This document shows, piece by piece, positions 16,721 to 20,365 of a stretch of 20,365 nt of DNA. This DNA comes from Emmonsiellopsis sp. PD_33 (lineage: Eukaryota; Ascomycota; Eurotiomycetes; Onygenales; Ajellomycetaceae). The stretch lies in contig JANTQF010000492.1 of the NCBI GenBank assembly GCA_032988165.1, positions 1-20,365 of the forward strand, given 5' to 3'. The position numbers were made by a program, and so were the translations under genes. The notes under the pieces were generated by a model. It had not been told where the DNA came from and ran no database searches. It worked only from the letters and a program-made list of their open reading frames with translations. Each line of letters opens with the position of its first letter. The stretch's first letter is position 1.

Positions 16721-17582
16721 ATGCATCCGTCTTCTCGAGAAACGCCTCCATCTTTGCCGTTAACGGTATCCGCGTTCCTACACCTTGACGGTACCAGGGT
16801 TGTGGGGAGAGTCATTGGTCTAGGGGGTACAGGCATCGTCATTGAGCGCGGACAGTATGCGCTCAAAATACCTCGAATTTCACGGCCTATAGAGGTTGGT
16901 TGACGGGGTGCCTATGTCTACGGGGAGATTGACTCCTGAACCAGGGAACTACGATGAACGCCCCGATCTTATCCGTTCGATCCAAGATGAAAAGGCTATT
17001 TATCGACGGCTGGGCGACCATCCTGGGATTGTACGCTGCTTCGATCTTTCATCTGACGACCCTTCCCTCCAGATGGATCTCATGAAAAATGGCGATCTTC
17101 GACACTACCTGGCTGAAAAGCGGCCGAAGAAATCGACGCAGCTATCCTGGTTGGCATCGATGGCGCACACCATGTCGTACATCCATGGATGTCGCATCAT
17201 CATCGCCGATATCCGCTTGGACAATTTATTACTGACTGAGGACCTGTGCGTGAAGTTCAGTGATTTTGGGGAATCAGCGATGATGCCTCTCGATTGGGAC
17301 CTGAACGGTTCTGATGACGTCGGATTTTCAATCATGACCGACATTGGGCAATTTGGCGCCGTCATGTTTGAAATTGTGACTGGCCAAAGATGCAAATTCG
17401 ATCTCGCGCAGGGATGGAGGGAACCAGGGGACATGTACACTTGGCCGCGGCGAGACAGTCTTCCCTCGACTATCAATGTGTGGCTGGGCCATATCATTGA
17501 GGAGTGTTGGACTCGAGGAATCACGTCCGCTAAAGATCTGGCTGCAGAGTTGGACAGAGAGAAGGTCAGCGAGCTCGAGTAG
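16721..17582 (+). pseudogene. Fungal accessory protein kinase, broken by a 4-bp duplication
   Basis: Part 1 starts at ATG 16721 (MHPSSRETPPSLPLTVS) and carries a glycine loop (IGLGGTGIV) and the beta-3 lysine (YALKIPRI, Lys codon 16865-16867). Part 2, from about 16897, carries EKAIYRRLGDHPGIV, IIADIRLDNLLL (catalytic Asp 17208-17210), FSDFGES (Asp 17262-17264) and WPRRDSLPST then WLGHIIEECWTRG. It ends at TAG 17580-17582. HRD is replaced by IAD, as in a large Aspergillus kinase family, so activity is uncertain even in intact members. The two parts are one frame out of register. The sequence gaG-GTTG-GTTG-acgggg at 16892-16906 contains a GTTG tandem duplication, and taking one copy away gives the expected IE-VDGVP. 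A 46-nt intron (16899-16944, donor GTTGAC) is an alternative but would delete family-like sequence. Confidence 0.7.
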
Positions 17583-17955
17583 GATTCCGATATGTTCTCC
17601 AAATGTTACTACTGGTAAGTGTTTTTAGGTCTTTCTCATTAAACCTCAGGCCTCAATACCAAAATGGTGGGTGAAATTCGTTATGGAGGCCAAATATTTC
17701 TAACCTCCGGGTGCAGGAATTGTTAGCTAACTTGTGAGTGTCAGAGTAGATTAAATAGCAGTTAATGGGACAAAATATAGGCCCTGAATATCAAAAGTAG
17801 AATGTTGTCGAGATATTTATAGAGCGAGGTTGTTCTCCAGGTGGTCCGTGCGCTTGCTTGCTATCCAAACATTTTCAACGTCAACCTCCGCATCCTCACA
17901 TTTCTCACCGACATCAGCCCGCCATTCCTCGCCGCTCCCGCCAGCCACCGCGCCA
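17583..17955 (+). promoter_or_regulatory. Intergenic and 5' leader of the seryl-tRNA synthetase gene
   Basis: This stretch is A/T-rich up to about 17830, then pyrimidine-rich with CATCCTCACATTTCTCACC-type sequence just before the ATG, as in fungal leaders. No gene was seen. The open frame extends upstream of 17956 only through non-ATG codons (to TTG 17830). Confidence 0.5.
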
Positions 17956-19749
17956 ATGGCCTCCATGCGGACTCCTTACGTCTGCCTCCGCTGTAGACCG
18001 CACACTAGACAGCTGTCCGCCTCCCCGTCGCCCTTCCGCCGCGCATTCTCCATATCCGCATCGCGACGAGCCAACCCTCCGCCCTCCTCCACGCCGCGCC
18101 CACCAACTGCTCCCAAACCAACTCCCAACATCAAGCACATCCGCGAAAATGCAGACCTCTACTCCAAGAACTGCATTGACCGGAACTACCAAGCCCTCTC
18201 CAACCACCCGTACGAGATCCAGCGGCTCTCCGACGAGATCCGCCAGATCCAAGAAACCCTCCGCGAGCCGCAACGGGAGATAAAACAGCTCGAATCCTCC
18301 ATCGAACATCTAATGATCCAAACCACCAAGACACCCTCCCTCCTAACCGACGAAACAAAGACCCAAATCTCCACCCTCCGCCACTCCGCGCAAGCCCTCA
18401 AAGAAAAAATCTCCTCCCTAACCACCCAACGCGCCCAATACACAAAGGAAATCGAATCCCTCGCCCTCTCCCTCCCCAACCTCACCTCCCCACGCACACC
18501 CCGCGGCGACCAGCCCAAACTAGTAGCCTACCTAAACTACAACCCAACCGACCCACCCCCCTACACCACCAACTCCAACCACCCGCGCCCCTCCCACGTA
18601 ACCATCGGCAACCACCTTAACCTCCTAAACTTCACCTCCTCCGCCCTCACCACCGGCTGGGGCTGGTACTTCCTAACCAACGAAGCCGCCCTCCTCGAAC
18701 AAGCCCTAATCCAATACGCCCTCTCCGTCGCCCTCCAACGCGGCTGGAAACCCGTCTCCCCGCCCTCCCTCGTATACTCGCACATCGCCGACGCATGCGG
18801 CTTCCAGCCGCGCGACGCCCACAATGAGCAGCAGAGCTACGCCATCGAGCAGAGCGAGCGGGACATTGAGCGTGGCCGCCCCGCGCGCTGCCTAGCAGGC
18901 ACCGCGGAGATCCCGCTCGCGGCCATGTACGCCGGGCAAGAGGTGAAGGTACCGACGAAGCTGGTCGGGGTGAGTAGGTGCTACAGGGCGGAGGCGGGGG
19001 CCAGGGGGGTAGATACCAAGGGTCTATATCGGGTTCATGAGTTTTCAAAAGTCGAGCTGTTCGGGTGGGGGATGCCTGACGGCGACAATGCCGAAAAGGG
19101 GACGACGGCAAGCGATCTCTTCAAAGAAATCGTCGCGCTGCAATGTGACATCCTCAAGGCGCTGAACCTGCCTGCCCGCGTGCTGGAGATGCCGGCGCAG
19201 GATCTGGGCGCGAGCGCGAGCAGGAAGCGTGATGTTGAGGTTTTGTTTCCCTCGCGCATCTCCACCGCTAGCACTAATAGTGATAACGGTAACGAGAGCG
19301 GCCTGGATATCTCCACGGGCTGGGGCGAAGTCACCTCCGCGTCCATCTGCACGGATTATCAGAGCAGACGGCTGGGGACGAGGATTGCGAAGAAGAAAGG
19401 GAAGGGGGCTGATGATGATGCTGCTGCTGCTGCTGGTGAGAATGAGAAGTTCCCGCATACGGTGAATGGGACGGCGATGGCGGTGCCGAGGATTATCGCG
19501 GCGTTGTTGGAGCATGGGTGGGATGAGAGGAGGGGGACGGTGGTGTTGCCTGAGGTGCTGAGTAGGTGGATGGGTGGCAGGGGGGAGATTTTGGGGATGG
19601 AGGAGTGGGGGGTGGAGGGGGGTGGGACGGATGCGTATATGAAAGAGCTGGATGAGAAGAATGCTAAGAGGGAGATGGAGGACAAGAATGTTTTGAAGAA
19701 GAGGGATATTAAAAACATTGTGAAGGAGATGGATGATGAAGATGTGTAA
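17956..19749 (+). CDS. Mitochondrial seryl-tRNA synthetase
   Basis: It charges mitochondrial tRNA-Ser with serine. The start chosen is ATG 17956 (MASMRTPYVCLRCR), giving 597 residues. The N-terminus is Arg/Ser-rich without acidic residues, a mitochondrial targeting sequence (about residues 1-45), followed by a Pro-rich linker. Residues about 60-170 form the long antiparallel coiled-coil arm of SerRS (HIRENADLYSKNCIDRNY, then QRLSDEIRQIQETLREP). Class II motif 2 is at 341-365 (RCYRAEAGARGVDTKGLYRV, HEFSKVELFGW) and motif 3 at about 504-530 (NGTAMAVPRIIAALLEHGWD, with Arg 512; then LPEVLSRWMGG). The frame is uninterrupted and has no introns. Odd points are an Asp/Ala repeat insertion before motif 3 and a 50-residue charged C-terminal tail (KELDEKNAKREMEDKNVLKK). 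The second ATG at 17965 is a possible alternative start. Confidence 0.93.
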   Translation: MASMRTPYVCLRCRPHTRQLSASPSPFRRAFSISASRRANPPPSSTPRPPTAPKPTPNIKHIRENADLYSKNCIDRNYQALSNHPYEIQRLSDEIRQIQETLREPQREIKQLESSIEHLMIQTTKTPSLLTDETKTQISTLRHSAQALKEKISSLTTQRAQYTKEIESLALSLPNLTSPRTPRGDQPKLVAYLNYNPTDPPPYTTNSNHPRPSHVTIGNHLNLLNFTSSALTTGWGWYFLTNEAALLEQALIQYALSVALQRGWKPVSPPSLVYSHIADACGFQPRDAHNEQQSYAIEQSERDIERGRPARCLAGTAEIPLAAMYAGQEVKVPTKLVGVSRCYRAEAGARGVDTKGLYRVHEFSKVELFGWGMPDGDNAEKGTTASDLFKEIVALQCDILKALNLPARVLEMPAQDLGASASRKRDVEVLFPSRISTASTNSDNGNESGLDISTGWGEVTSASICTDYQSRRLGTRIAKKKGKGADDDAAAAAGENEKFPHTVNGTAMAVPRIIAALLEHGWDERRGTVVLPEVLSRWMGGRGEILGMEEWGVEGGGTDAYMKELDEKNAKREMEDKNVLKKRDIKNIVKEMDDEDV

Positions 19750-20365
19750 TGTATGATATTTTAGATGAAAGAAAATATTTGAAGCTTGCACCTTTTTTTT
19801 GGGGGGGGGGGAAGGAAATACCTTGGTTAATTTGATTGATTAATTAATTTATCCATATTTCTTCTCTCCTAAACAAACTTAACCACATTAAAAGGGAGGT
19901 ATAAAGAAATAGTTCATAGCCATAGCATCAATTCATAAAGTGTTAACATAGCATCGTGTAATGTAATGTACTCATCAGATTCAAAATGATAGGCAGGGAA
20001 GGGAAGGGCTAGGCAATAAAAGAAGGGGGATTAGACAAACAGAACAGGCGCAAAAGGGGAATATATGAACAATTAAAGAAAAAATAAGGCATCAACATGA
20101 AAGCAAACACATAGCTAGTAAACAGTGGTAATGGGGAAAGGAGAGATGGAGAGAGAGACTCAATCTCATCAATCAATCTCATCCTGAAAAAAAAGGGGGT
20201 ATAAAGGGGGGGATTGGGGAAAAGGGGAGAGGAAGGGGGGCATCATTAACCTCATCTAAGTTACTATAATTATAGTCTATAGCAAGTATATAGACATACA
20301 ATTCCACTATTTATAATCTTAGTTGAAAAATAGTATTATCTCACTAGAATATATTTTAACAATCA
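19750..20365. other. Non-coding A/G-rich region after the synthetase gene
   Basis: The first part is probably the 3' UTR of the synthetase gene. It contains an adjacent T-run and G-run (about 19793-19811), many purine tracts (gggaaaggagagatggagagagag near 20135-20157; aaaaaaaaggggg near 20187) and an A/T-rich end. No open frame with coding character was seen on either strand. Confidence 0.6.

Noticed and set aside
16899..16944. Intron to explain the kinase frame change
   Set aside because: The donor GTTGAC is poor, and removal would delete DGVP...GRLTPEPG, which looks like normal family sequence; the GTTG duplication explains the shift more simply.
17105..17602. 165-codon minus-strand open frame
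   Set aside because: It lies antisense to the catalytic region of the kinase, whose motifs are unmistakable on the plus strand.
17830..17955. Extension of the synthetase N-terminus to the upstream TTG
   Set aside because: No ATG is present upstream, the segment is leader-like, and MASMRTPYVCLRCR is a typical fungal mitochondrial start.
19045..19791. 248-codon minus-strand open frame
   Set aside because: It lies opposite the seryl-tRNA synthetase gene, is rich in His/Pro/Leu from antisense of G-rich codons, and has no family signature.

Overview
The window looks like nuclear DNA of a filamentous ascomycete, most likely an Aspergillus/Penicillium-type (Eurotiales) fungus. The evidence is short spliceosomal introns with GTRNGT donors and CTAAC branch sites, pyrimidine-rich 5' leaders, GATAAG (AreA-type) promoter sites, a fungal kinase family with the string WPRR.SLPST...WLGHIIEECW, and DUF3716-like cysteine patterns.

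Layout. (1) Left edge, 1-2490: an allantoicase gene on the minus strand, and a four-exon cytochrome b561-type membrane protein on the plus strand, with a 0.64 kb divergent promoter between them. Allantoicase homology stops exactly at a TA dinucleotide (127-128). What lies beyond looks like the end of an inserted Tc1/mariner-type element. (2) 2491-4900: mostly non-coding, with two pyrimidine-rich blocks, a possible 5'-UTR intron and a possible very small gene. (3) 4.9-16.1 kb: a gene graveyard. No intact, recognisable gene was found here, but several family signatures can be read on the plus strand once stops and frameshifts are allowed for. These are an SNF2 ATPase piece (DESH and LTA motifs), a possible beta-propeller lectin-like relic, two DUF3716-like relics, a nucleotidyltransferase relic (GGAA...DVD), a caspase-like clan CD peptidase whose His half and Cys half lie 2.5 kb apart, and an SNF2 C-terminal helicase piece (motifs V and VI). 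(4) 16.3-16.6 kb: a mariner transposase tail. (5) 16.7-17.6 kb: a fungal accessory protein kinase broken by what looks like a 4-bp tandem duplication. (6) 17.96-19.75 kb: an apparently intact mitochondrial seryl-tRNA synthetase, followed by 0.6 kb of A/G-rich non-coding sequence to the end.

How the parts relate. The two ends are conserved housekeeping genes (purine catabolism, redox membrane protein, mitochondrial translation). They bracket about 13 kb of decayed accessory sequence. Several of the breaks can be read as single C-to-T (or G-to-A) changes, so repeat-induced point mutation or methylcytosine deamination may have contributed, together with insertions. The family calls in the decayed block rest on short motifs recognised by eye and need a profile search to confirm.
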